A DNA stretch of 27,672 bases from Elysia marginata (GCA_019649035.1 BMAT01013331.1:216741-244412), one strand, 5' to 3'; counted from the stretch's first letter, positions 10,625 to 19,293 are shown. Translations and numbers: made by a program. Notes: a model not told the origin generated them from the letters alone.

Positions 10625-10868
10625 TCCTTTCGGGAAATTTGTCTTCGTTACTCAGCGTAACTGTGTCGCCACAGAGCAGCGCCACTAATGTCCCAGCAAA
10701 CCTTTACATTTGAACCTGTGGCTAGGTATCCATTTTACAGGTGAGTGGACTGGGGGAAATTAGGGTAAATTGCTTTCCCAAGGCAATTGCAACATGGCAT
10801 GGTCGGGAATCGAACCCGCGACCTCAAGATCTCGAGTCCGACGCGCTAACCACTCCGCCACGCTGCCC
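10625..10868 (-). mobile_element. tRNA-derived SINE, minus orientation
   Basis: On the minus strand the element begins with GGGCAGCG and a tRNA-like head. The box A region reads TGGCGGAGTGGTTAGCGC and box B is GGTTCGATTCC, an exact match to the RNA polymerase III B-box consensus. The head (about 10795-10866) resembles a Ser/Leu-type tRNA with a slightly extended variable region. A body of about 170 bp follows, ending in an AT-rich tail near 10625. The long body and the absence of a clean tRNA 3' end argue for a SINE rather than a functional tRNA gene. Open frames crossing it on both strands (10741-10974 and 10760-10942) are artefacts. An AAC/AAT tract abuts the 5' end. Confidence 0.8.
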
Positions 10869-10938
10869 AAACAATAATAACAATAGTAATAACAACAACA
10901 ACAACAACAATAACAATAATAATGATAATAATAATTTT
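10869..10938. repeat. (AAC)n/(AAT)n microsatellite flanking the SINE
   Basis: Mixed AAT, AAC and GAT trinucleotides directly follow the 5' end of the minus-strand SINE. A similar but shorter AAT/AAC patch at 10556-10584 lies beyond the other end. This is consistent with insertion into a pre-existing trinucleotide tract. Confidence 0.9.
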
Positions 10939-11664
10939 GCAATACAAGTTCTAAGAAGCCGTTTAATAAGTTAGAATATTAAATCAAGTTATCTCAAGTA
11001 TATTCAAAGCATCAATTTAAATGAATGTAAAATACTAAGAAGTGGATAGGTTATATTCTAAATACTCGCTTTTTCGCCGTATTATAGTTTCGACAACTAA
11101 TACATTCGGTCTGGTCACATGACATATACGGGCAGACAGGTACATAGATCATAAAATATCAGAAGTTTTTGCGATAAGCTGATCACTCAAAAATATTTAT
11201 CATATTTGGTAGATTGATCGGTCAAAAGACAATTAGCTAGAACAATTAAAAAAAAAGACTTCTTTAGCCCCGTTTGGAGACATTTTCTTTCAAGCTGTCC
11301 CTTAAAAAAGTAAAATATTTACATAGAATCATCGGATCATAATGCGTTAAGTAGTGCAATTCTTAGAATTATTTATTCCATTATTATAGTGAAATAGCTG
11401 TCTGAGCAATTTATCCCAGTACAATTCGTCAAAGTAAAAATTCGATTGAATCTAAACATTTTAAGTATATAAAATTCAGAACTTCTGTTACATAAAATCG
11501 ATGTAGTATACACATGTTACAGACTGATAATGTAAATAGATAATAGAAGAGGAAAAAACTAAGGTACAATGTATTCTCATTCCAAATTAAAAGTCCGTAA
11601 ACCTATCGAAACAAAAATGAAAATCAAAGTCATACAAAACCAGTTTTGGACGTATCTGGAAACA
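10939..11664. other. AT-rich noncoding stretch
   Basis: No coding, RNA or repeat signal is recognisable. Confidence 0.5.
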
Positions 11665-12115
11665 TCAGGTCAACAAACTTTCGCTTCCAAAAGGCTTAAA
11701 GACATTCTCTAGTACTATAATAGGACATAGAGACCAAACCAACCCTATAGGCGGTATCTCCAAAATAAAATGTTTATGTAATTCTCCATAACTATATATT
11801 GTATTTCCAAACCAAAGATTTATGACTATCACTATGTTAACTGGAGAACAAGCTAACCCTATATGTTGAATTTCCAAGAGAAAAAAGGCTTACGGTATTC
11901 TTTATCACTATATAACTTAGAGAACAAACTAAACCCATATGCTGTATCTTTAAAAGAAAAAAGGCTTATGATATTCTCTATAACTTTGTGACATAGACAA
12001 CAAATCAATCCTATACATTGTATTTCCAACATGAAAGGTGTATACTCTATAACTATGTGACTTTGAGAACAAACTAACCCTAAATGTTATATTTTATAAC
12101 GAAAGACATTGCTAG
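11665..12115. repeat. Degenerate AT-rich minisatellite, period about 76 bp
   Basis: The motif GAGAACAAACTAACCCTATA, or a close variant, recurs at 11730, 11844, 11920, 11996 and 12065, with a decayed start near 11669. It is followed each time by a TTGTATTTCCAA-like stretch, an A-rich run with GGCTTA, and ATTCTCTATAACTATGTGAC. Spacings are 61, 114, 76, 76 and 69 bp; the irregular ones are explained by internal deletions or a partial extra unit. About six units are present. Because 76 is not divisible by three, the minus-strand open frame over it (11665-11877) is unlikely to be a protein repeat. Confidence 0.82.
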
Positions 12116-12232
12116 ATCTAGTCTCAGTAAGCTCAAGTTGAAAAACATGGTTCGTTGTTTTAGTAAAGGTAATGATTTCTGAGTGCAGACGTTAGAAGTC
12201 GCAGTAAATACTGGGTATAAGGAACACGGTCC

Positions 12233-12249
12233 CTGGGGGAAATTAGGGT
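12233..12249 (-). repeat. 17-bp identity to the SINE body
   Basis: These 17 bases are identical, in the same orientation, to positions 10750-10766 inside the body of the minus-strand SINE (CTGGGGGAAATTAGGGT). Flanking similarity fades quickly and no tRNA head is present. It may be a fragment of an old, truncated copy, or chance. Confidence 0.35.
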
Positions 12250-12418
12250 GATAAATGGGAGCTAATAACTGTTTGTGTGTCAGTAATGCTAGGCGGCGAG
12301 AAAAGCGTATGCGAAGGAAAAAAACCTTGTGCAAAATGTTATGTTTGTGTCTACATGCAGGAATGTATATTATAGTATATCGAGAATAAAACCAAACAGG
12401 TTGCTTTGAAAGCAAATA

Positions 12419-12433
12419 NNNNNNNNNNNNNNN
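12419..12433. other. Assembly gap (15 Ns) next to a poly-A run
   Basis: Fifteen undetermined bases are followed directly by 14 As (12434-12447). The true length here is unknown. The open frame that runs through it on the minus strand (12080-12475) cannot be trusted. Confidence 0.99.
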
Positions 12434-12447
12434 AAAAAAAAAAAAAA

Positions 12448-12775
12448 GTAAAAGGTATATCAAGGAAATGCTCATTGGGTCAGAAAATAAAAGCGAAATG
12501 ACGATTGTGAGAGAATAAAAAACTTGTAAGAAAGACTTAGAAATTTTGGGCTACATGTATTTACACAGGCATTTTAAACGAGAGTCGCCGCAGAAAATAA
12601 TTACCGACACACACAAAAACAGGGGGGAAAGTGAACAACTTAAAACAGTGAGAACATTGTGTATTTCTTTCTCTGAATCGCAACATAATAAGTGAGACAT
12701 CTGTAAACCACACACATCGATTAAATAATGTAAAACAAAAAAAGCACGTTCAAAACGAGTTAGGACATTTCCAGA
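12448..12775. other. AT-rich noncoding stretch
   Basis: Nothing recognisable apart from short A runs. Confidence 0.45.
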
Positions 12776-12779
12776 TGAG

Positions 12780-12965
12780 TGGCGAAGATCTTTGAAGCAA
12801 TTAATAAGTCGTATTTGCTAGAGCCCACCGGATGTTTAATCGGCTAGAGAACATGTTGAGTAGGCCCTGCATGGGGAGTGCTCACCCAGAAAAACCAGCA
12901 CGAGCCCTGCAACAAAACCTGCGACTATTGAGTGGATTGCTTTTTATACTGCCAACCAGTGAGAT
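12780..12965. promoter_or_regulatory. Candidate conserved noncoding block
   Basis: This is a repeat-free block of higher complexity in an AT-rich setting. It contains a TCF/LEF-like CTTTGAA (12790-12796) next to a homeodomain-like ATTAAT (12800-12805), and no frame is open across it. It could equally be a fragment of an old transposon. The call rests on composition and weak motif matches only. Confidence 0.22.
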
Positions 12966-13089
12966 GAGAAAAACAGAATACTAGGAGTTAATAGTTCCAC
13001 CAGAACGACCTGCCTATACGCTGCTTCGCTGAGGGTGCATATTTCAAAGAATGCATTCGAAAATTTTCAAAGGAGATTGTAACGTAAAA

Positions 13090-13157
13090 ACAAGGAGATA
13101 GAAAGAGAGAGGGGGAAAAAGAGAGAGATAGAAAGAGATATAGATAGAGAGAGAGAA

Positions 13158-13206
<49 letters not shown>
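13090..13206. repeat. (GA)n microsatellite with GATA interruptions
   Basis: A 110-bp purine tract that becomes a pure GA run towards its right end (about 13180-13205). The Leu/Ser-rich minus-strand frame 13067-13267 is its translation artefact. Confidence 0.95.
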
Positions 13207-14865
13207 AGAAAAGGTATGCTAACGTATAAGAAAAATTAGTAGAAAATGAAAGGACATCAAAATGCATAGAACGAATAAATATCAGATCTAAAAAGAAAAG
13301 GATTATACAATAACATCAACAACAATAACAAGTAAACAAAAAAACAAACAAACCACGAAACAGGAGGGAGACTGACAAAATGAAAACCATGTAGGCCCTA
13401 AAAGGGGTTCAAACCTCCGGTGATTTTTTTTCGGCATATCTTTACCTAACAGTTATTTCGGTTTGCGGTAACTATGACAAAAGTTCTGATTTTTTCTTGC
13501 AAAGTTTGATCTTCCAAAAACTACTTTCCTTATCCTATTCATTATCTAAGCCCAACTTCATTCCAATGTTCGCAGTTGAGATTAACTAGTCAGTCTCTGA
13601 CAGTGATTACAAGAGAATGACTTTTTTACTTAAAAAGAGGGATCAAACTGAGAAAGCTTGTAGACAAGTAAAAACACCTCGTCTTTTTAAAATGTATTTA
13701 GTTTTTGGCCTTCTTCAAAAAATTTAATGTATAGCAGACAGTTGTCATGCCTTGCCGATTTCATGGAACATTTTAAACAAAAAGAATTCTCTGTCATATT
13801 TTACGCAAATTCTCCTCCACTTTATTTTATTACTTTTTAACTTATAATGCATTAATTTAAAATTTTAGCATTAATCTACCTCTTACCCTCAGGGTTTGGC
13901 AATGCATGAAGGGATTAGAGTATAATTTCTAAAATATGGGGCATCATGTGGCATGTATATTTGATACACACCTGTTACACCCTCAGAAAACAATGGGAGA
14001 AGCTTTTCAATCTCGCTGATCTTATATTACACTAAAGTTAATCTCATAAAGTGCCACGGCCAATCAAAAAATCACTCAACTTTAAATTGTTAGATTTGTA
14101 ATGCAAGTGTAATCAAGCGAAGCACAATTATTTTGCTCTTTGTTTTAAACTCATTTTTAAGAGCGAGGGACGTGGGACATATATCACTAAAACGTGCAAG
14201 TTTATTGACAGACGAAACGGCGATGATATCTGCAGAACGTATTCGCGGAGGGGGGGGGGGCAGGGGCTGTTTAAAATGAGGGTAATATTACTAGTAACTC
14301 AGCTCAATAGTAATTTTTTTTTCAATTCTTTGAATAACGAGACATTTACAATTCAAAAGAGCTCGTATTGAAAACGTCTTTTTATTTCAAACTTTTCGTC
14401 TATCAAAAGTATTAAACCCTACTTATGTGAAAGATGGGCATCATTAGCAGCTAGAGATCGGAAAGATGGAATTTGATCAAAAGCAGTAGATTATCATATA
14501 CCATTATAAACAACATAGGAAAATAGAACAGACATCGACAAAAGAACTTGGCTTAAAACTGGGAAACATTAATTTCTTTAAAATTTAAATTTAGACTCTA
14601 GCCAGATAAAAGATTAAGCTTTTTAATCTTGTTTCCTCTTCGTCAAGTAGACCTCTTCATGTTAATATGTTATTTTCCAAATAAAAACAGAAAACTTACG
14701 CAACCAGCAGGTGTAATGCCAATCGTGTGCTGAATTTCTGGTACAAACGACAGCACCAAAATCTTATATTGTAAATTATGGTGTATGATTCACTTTATTT
14801 CCTTGACTCTTAACTTTACCGGCGATGACAAGTTTTATGCAAAATTTTATGAGATATCCAAACTA
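13207..14865. other. AT-rich noncoding stretch; poly-G run at 14250-14260
   Basis: No gene or RNA is recognised. There is an isolated run of 11 Gs (14250-14260), unusual in this AT-rich context. Confidence 0.45.
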
Positions 14866-14867
14866 CG

Positions 14868-15001
14868 AGAATATCCTGACATCGGGAAAAAACTCTTATA
14901 AGCACATTTCAATAGACTTAAATAGCAAGATTATCTCATTCCTCCATCGCCGAAGATGGGAGACAAGGATTATTAATACGCTGGTATTGTCAGGATATTC
15001 T
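14868..15001. repeat. Perfect 14-bp inverted repeat, 134-bp span
   Basis: The left arm AGAATATCCTGACA (14868-14881) is exactly complementary to the right arm at 14988-15001, with 106 bp between them. The interior includes a short hairpin CCATCgccgaaGATGG (14944-14959). The size and terminal symmetry resemble a MITE, but I see no convincing target-site duplication and do not recognise the family. The + strand open frame over it (14825-15037) is not similar to any protein I know. Confidence 0.5.
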
Positions 15002-15093
15002 TCTATAGAAGTGACTCTAGCTGTAATGACTAGTTAGTTACACAATAGAGAAGTCACGTCACCCACAGGGCCCGTGTAACGTGAGATGTCACC

Positions 15094-15108
15094 CACACAC
15101 ACACACAC
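15094..15108. repeat. (CA)n microsatellite
   Basis: Seven and a half CA dinucleotides, preceded by GTCACCCA. GTCACCCACA also occurs about 32 bp upstream (15057-15066), which suggests a small local duplication. Confidence 0.9.
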
Positions 15109-16590
15109 GTTCACGTTATGAATAAATACATCATTCTTAGGTTGGCTGTTATACGAACCGTTAAAGATCACTCGATAGCATCGTCTGCGGCCCTTTCAGC
15201 CTGGCAATAAGGATTGTTTCTGACAGGATATTGTTAAAAATGCTTGGCATATTTGAAAAGAATGCTCTACTCAGTATCTCCTCTGCCCCAATATCTTTAT
15301 GTTTCGTCAAACACAAGTGAAAAGTCTCATAATGTTGGTATTTCTTTTTCTATTAAAAAAAAGTATTCGAGAAAATTTGCGGCAATATTCATTTGAAAAC
15401 ATATTCATGGGAAATTAGTGATGCGATTTAATGTTTCGTTCCACGGTCAATCGTAATGAGCTCAAATGATAGGATCATCTACGCTAATATGCTGCTATTA
15501 TCTTTTCTTTCCTTTTCAGCACTCTGATTTAGTTTCCAGATTACCTTTCTTAATAACGTGCTGGTGTCTTAGAAAGCGGGCTCATAAACAAGATTTTTAA
15601 ATTCATGTATAAGGATGCTTGGCTATTTCACATGTCACGGATAAGTGGTAAGGCTGTTATTTATTTTAAATCCACAACTACAAAAAAAAACTGCCATTTT
15701 GTTTGCCGGCGTCGCCTTTGCCATAAGACTAGTACATGTATTCTATTTACGTCTAGTGGGAAAGAGCAAAAAAAAAAAGAAGTTGCATTTGATAGAAAAA
15801 AAATAAAAACAATCATAGCCGTTTAATACCGTTTTAGAAGTGATGTGTTTACACGTAAACTTAATTCACCGACGCACGTAGGTCTCTCGACTAACTAGTG
15901 TTTGGCTGTACCATCTTCAAACTCTCTACAGTAATTGGCAGAGACAGAGGGACTTGGATCACAAAGGTTGCTGGTCGCAGATAAATCATAGATTAGCACG
16001 AAATCTTGTAAAGAATGAAGATCTAAGAGAACGCGCGTCACGGATGCTATCGGCTCAGCATCTTCTTGTTCAGCCTTTTAGGTTTTTAACTAAGATACCT
16101 AGCAACAAGGATAAAGAAGAGAGACTTTGATATCATTCTTCATTATTCTGCACTATTTCACCCTCTCCACATTTTCCCTAAGACAAAACTCCCGCCTACG
16201 ATGACATAAACGGAAAGAAGAGAGAGGCATATAAGAACAGAAAAGCCTGGCTCTATACCCGTTTCTTTTATGCTAGACATTAGAGCTAAAGATATTGCTA
16301 TAAATTGAGAAAGAAGTAAACTATTTACCTGAAAACGTCTACTCCTAACACTCTTTATAATAACGCAAGCAAGACGTCGCCAAGATAGGCGTAAATATTT
16401 ACAGAGACGCTCGAAAACGCGACGCTGTTCTTGCCCAGCTCTCTCGTTCTTATATCTGAAATTACAAAACCTCAGAGAGTTTCGTAGGCAGATGGAATTT
16501 CTATGTGTCGTGTTTACCCTCAACAATATTTTGGTTTCCTATTGGGCAACCCAAGAATCCTATTTCAAAGAACTTAAGAAAAAAAATAAG
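15109..16590. other. Noncoding stretch
   Basis: No recognised gene. The minus-strand frame 16158-16526 (122 codons) has a hydrophobic C-terminal half but begins at a TTG codon, has only one late internal ATG and resembles no family I can name. The frame 15605-15826 on the + strand is similarly unconvincing. Confidence 0.4.
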
Positions 16591-16591
16591 A

Positions 16592-16617
16592 GCTGCCCAT
16601 AATCGCTGCCCATAATC
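16592..16617. repeat. Perfect tandem duplication of 13 bp
   Basis: GCTGCCCATAATC occurs twice head to tail (16592-16604 and 16605-16617), followed by a further GCT. It is a recent small duplication or slippage event. Confidence 0.95.
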
Positions 16618-17485
16618 GCTAGTTAAGACTCAAAAGATATTACGTGCTACCCTAGAGCACCTTTGAATTTTTTTTTTACTTTTGCATTACGTATAACGCA
16701 CGTTGGAAAATAACTCTTTCGCAACAATAAATGACTATTTAAAAGTAATTGCCGATTTTAAGTAGGAATATTACGCGCTGTGAGACAGAATAGAGTTAAT
16801 GTGGCATAAGAATTGTATCGGAATAATTAACAACAACAAAGTACCCGTAGAGTCGACTTATTTGGATAGCATCGCAACATGATGAAAGAAACAGGAAGTT
16901 TTACGCAAAACTGCATTATCTTTTCTTCCTTCCTTTATGTACTGAAACTAATACATGGAATACAATTTTTAAAAAAACCAACAAAAACAAAACATACTTA
17001 AACCGAAGCTTAAACAAGAAATGAGATTCCAACACGTAAATATCAAACTCCACATGAATGGCAAAAAAGTCACCACAAAAATTATTTTTTATTGAAAAAT
17101 AAAAAGCCCTGTGGTTGGAGTTAATAAAAAGTGGAAATCTGAAAATGTCTTTACTAAATTTCCTAACTTTATTGTTTTTAAACTGGTAGGATAATATGTT
17201 TCAAATTACTTTATTGGATTTGATTAGTTTTACGCGGTGAAAGAGAAAAGGTTTGATAATTAAATTCTCAAGGGAACAAAGAATTGATCATGTTCAGTTT
17301 TAATTTGCTAATTATTAGATCTGTATTCTGGATCAAGTTTCTTTTCCTATAATGAAACTGACCTTTACACAAACCTATACTTGTTGCTGGGCAAACATAT
17401 TCATAGCAGAATCAAAAGTATGGCTGACGGTTTTTTTTCCTCCAAAAGTGCTAAAATTGTCTAAAGCTTTTTTTCTTTATTTAGC
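16618..17485. other. AT-rich noncoding stretch
   Basis: Nothing beyond A and T homopolymers is recognisable. Confidence 0.45.
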
Positions 17486-17489
17486 CGAG

Positions 17490-17900
17490 CCGTGCGTCCA
17501 ACAAGGGGTGTGAAGTTTTTCAGCCTTAACAAAGATGATAATGGCTGTCCGGCGGCCAGTGTAATTATTCTCTGAGATAAGATTCTAATTTGAAAGTTTT
17601 ATAACAAAAGTCTCTCGCGGGTCACTACCTGTTACAGTGAGATGACTTACAACAATCCATAGCATCCACAAGGCCTGAACGCAGTGGGCCAAAATATAAT
17701 TATTTACTATTAAAAAAATCTGACAGGCTTGAAATAATAGTCAAGGTGTTGGAAATAAATGTCCATGTCTGTCCAGCGGATATTAAGAGTATTGTCGGTA
17801 TTTGCATACAGGTGCAGATGCTAAAATATCACTTGAGAATGTGTGTTGACTATTATTATCGCCACGCCATTTTGAGAACGCTTTAATTTCAGCACCTTAG
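17490..17900. promoter_or_regulatory. Candidate intronic enhancer (octamer, TCF and E-box motifs)
   Basis: This is the best non-promoter regulatory candidate in the window. It contains AACAAAGATG (17528-17537), a good TCF/LEF or Sox-type site, and an exact POU octamer ATTTGCAT (17800-17807). Two abutting E-boxes, CAGGTG and CAGATG (17809-17820), follow one base after the octamer. The block is repeat-free, of moderate GC content, and has stops in all frames. It lies about 1.1-1.5 kb downstream of the signal-peptide exon, inside its inferred first intron. The composite octamer plus double E-box is visible in the sequence; enhancer function is inference. Confidence 0.35.
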
Positions 17901-18145
17901 TGCTTGTTTGGTTTAACTTCCATATACACGAAGAGTGAATAATTCAGTTCGAATGCCTAAAGCAACCTCCACCTACAAAAATCTATGTAGAACTGCACGA
18001 GTTGCGTGAACAAAATAATGGTTTTAATGAAATTTCTTGAACATATAGGCCTACACCTAGGTTCTAAAAAATGCGCTCGTCAAAATAAAAATGCGGTACC
18101 TACATGACTAAACTTATTCTCATTGTGCAAAACACGTTTTTCAGT
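17901..18145. other. AT-rich noncoding stretch
   Basis: No feature recognised. Confidence 0.45.
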
Positions 18146-18147
18146 TC

Positions 18148-18186
18148 CTTCTCTTTTTTTCTTTCTTTCTTCTTCTTCTTCTTTCC
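18148..18186. repeat. (TTC)n/(TTTC)n pyrimidine tract
   Basis: TTTCTTTCTTTC runs into five TTC trinucleotides. On the minus strand it reads as a purine tract and yields a spurious Glu/Lys-rich frame (18080-18271). Confidence 0.9.
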
Positions 18187-18920
18187 TGAGGACTATTAAA
18201 TTACGAAATAAAATCATGCTAGATACCAATACGCTTCTATTAACAACTATAAATTTATATAACCTGCACAAAGTATTTTAGTTAGACTTTTCTACTCATT
18301 GAAATCTTTTGTTCTAGTTTTGTTTAGACCTAAATCTGCGCATTACATAGAACAAAGCGTGTATTAAACTTTTCAGTTTTGTATAGAGTTTTTCTTTGTC
18401 ATATACATTGATAAAAAATACTGTGAAGCTTTAACAAATGCTTTGCAACGGTTGAAGCATAAAAAGACAAAATAAGATAAAAAGTAAATATTATTTTCTT
18501 TTGTCGATACAAATTTTTTTTTCACTACAGAAAAAAAATATTGGAGGCTCGAACGTTGTCTAATTTCTTAAAACAATTCTTCTCATTTTAACAATTGCGC
18601 CAGGCCCTAATAAAGTTCATGATCAGAAAAAAAAATGTCAAGTTGGTATCTTTCGGTAATGGGAAACAGTGGCCACAAGATCCTATCTAGATCAAAATTA
18701 TTTTTTTGAAATATCTAATAATGAACACAGAGAAAAAGGCTAAAAGGACCGAATTGCTTCTTTTTTATTTACATTAGCATTTTCTTTGATTTAAATTCTT
18801 TTTCACAATTTAGTTTTTGGAAAAGAATTTTTCAAAAGTTTGACAGAACCCAAGATTTAAAAGGAATAGAGGCTAAAGAAGAAATAAAGACAAGAAGACA
18901 CGTCTCAATGAAACTATCCA
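18187..18920. other. AT-rich intronic sequence
   Basis: This is immediately downstream, in minus-strand terms, of the splice donor at 18926. It contains many T and A homopolymers and no second exon that I can recognise. Confidence 0.45.
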
Positions 18921-18929
18921 TCTTACCAA
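18918..18929 (-). other. Predicted 5' splice site (TTG|GTAAGATGG)
   Basis: On the minus strand the open frame ends in CCT TG, directly followed by GTAAGA, a strong match to the metazoan donor consensus GTRAGT. The intron's first bases are at 18926 and 18925. Read through, the frame would stop at TAA two bases later, as expected if the frame leaves by splicing. The junction falls after the second base of a codon (phase 2). Confidence 0.6.
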
Positions 18930-19075
18930 GGGTATTTCTTCCTGGTGTCTCTGCGATGTCTAGCGCAGGTTACTGCTTGGAGCAACACCAGGACTGTCAC
19001 GAGGATAATCCATTGAGTACAGGAGGTTTTAATCCTAATCCGCGATGACGACGATGATGATGATAATGATGACAT
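18927..19075 (-). CDS. First coding exon of an unidentified secreted protein (signal peptide)
   Basis: Beginning at the ATG at 19075, the exon encodes 49 complete codons plus two bases before the splice donor. Residues 2-11 are almost all Ser, encoded by a TCA/TCG repeat. Residues 12-16 (RIRIK) form a basic n-region. Residues 22-35 (WIILVTVLVLLQAV) form a hydrophobic core, with likely signal-peptidase cleavage after Cys37 or Ala38. A basic stretch follows, starting with RHRR (39-42), which fits the furin-type R-X-R-R motif, and ending in TRKKYP. This is the arrangement of a precursor of a secreted or extracellular protein. I do not recognise the family; basic segments after the signal peptide occur in many growth-factor, R-spondin-like and matrix precursors. 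No downstream exon is visible. The ATG context is weak (T at -3 and T at +4), and an upstream ATG in another frame has better context, so the exact start is uncertain. The in-frame region is open upstream without another ATG. Confidence 0.55.
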
Positions 19076-19113
19076 AGATATCGATAACGAAGTCGATTTG
19101 GAGGCTGTACCAT
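18997..19113 (-). other. Overlapping upstream ORF, 38 codons
   Basis: The first ATG after the inferred transcription start is at 19113, in good context (G at -3, G at +4). It opens a 38-codon frame that ends at a TGA inside the signal-peptide coding region, out of frame with it. It begins MVQPPNRLRYRYLCHH, has a His/Arg-rich middle from the same trinucleotide repeat, and resembles no protein I know. If the main start at 19075 is correct, this uORF would lower its translation and require leaky scanning. Alternatively, the exon's real start or promoter differs from my reading. Confidence 0.4.
19030..19074. repeat. (GAT/GAC)n trinucleotide repeat inside coding exon
   Basis: GATGATGATAATGATGA-type repeats on the + strand correspond to the poly-Ser codons (TCA/TCG) on the minus strand. 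It may vary in length between individuals or species. Confidence 0.75.
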
Positions 19114-19239
19114 CTCCAGCAGATAACAGAGGGCGTTGTCGCCTAGGTAAACAAGGTGATCGTGTGTGCGCCAGTTTGACTGTTGACGTGACTGTCTGCT
19201 TTGTCCCACACACCAAGAGTGGGGGCGGGAGGATCAGAG

Positions 19240-19293
19240 CAGAGTGATCAGCTGGTGTCCAATGACCTCATTTATACGGTCACTCTTTGACCG
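19240..19293 (-). promoter_or_regulatory. Core promoter: TATA box, initiator and nuclear-receptor-like half-sites
   Basis: On the minus strand a TATAAAT box lies at 19276-19270. An initiator-like TCACTCT has its A at 19245, 31 bp downstream of the first T of the TATA box, which is the canonical spacing. An inverted repeat CGGTCA-(5 nt)-TGACCG (19277-19293) directly abuts the TATA box on its upstream side. A further half-site, TGACCT on the + strand (AGGTCA on minus), lies between TATA and initiator at 19263-19268. These hexamers resemble nuclear-receptor half-sites. The transcript would have a 5' UTR of about 170 nt before the main ATG, with a GC-rich CCCGCCCCC at about 19220-19230. Confidence 0.55.

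Noticed and set aside
10795..10866. tRNA-Ser or tRNA-Leu gene on the minus strand
   Set aside because: The head is followed by a SINE body of about 170 bp and lacks a clean gene end and a poly-T terminator directly after the tRNA part.
10741..10974. + strand frame ending in a poly-Asn run
   Set aside because: It crosses the SINE head and the AAC/AAT microsatellite; Asn codons come from the repeat.
12080..12475. 131-codon minus-strand frame
   Set aside because: It passes through 15 undetermined bases and a poly-A run, so the frame is not real evidence.
16158..16526. 122-codon minus-strand frame with a hydrophobic C-terminal half
   Set aside because: It begins at a TTG codon, has only one late ATG, and neither composition nor sequence resembles a known family; length is within what AT-rich noncoding DNA yields by chance.
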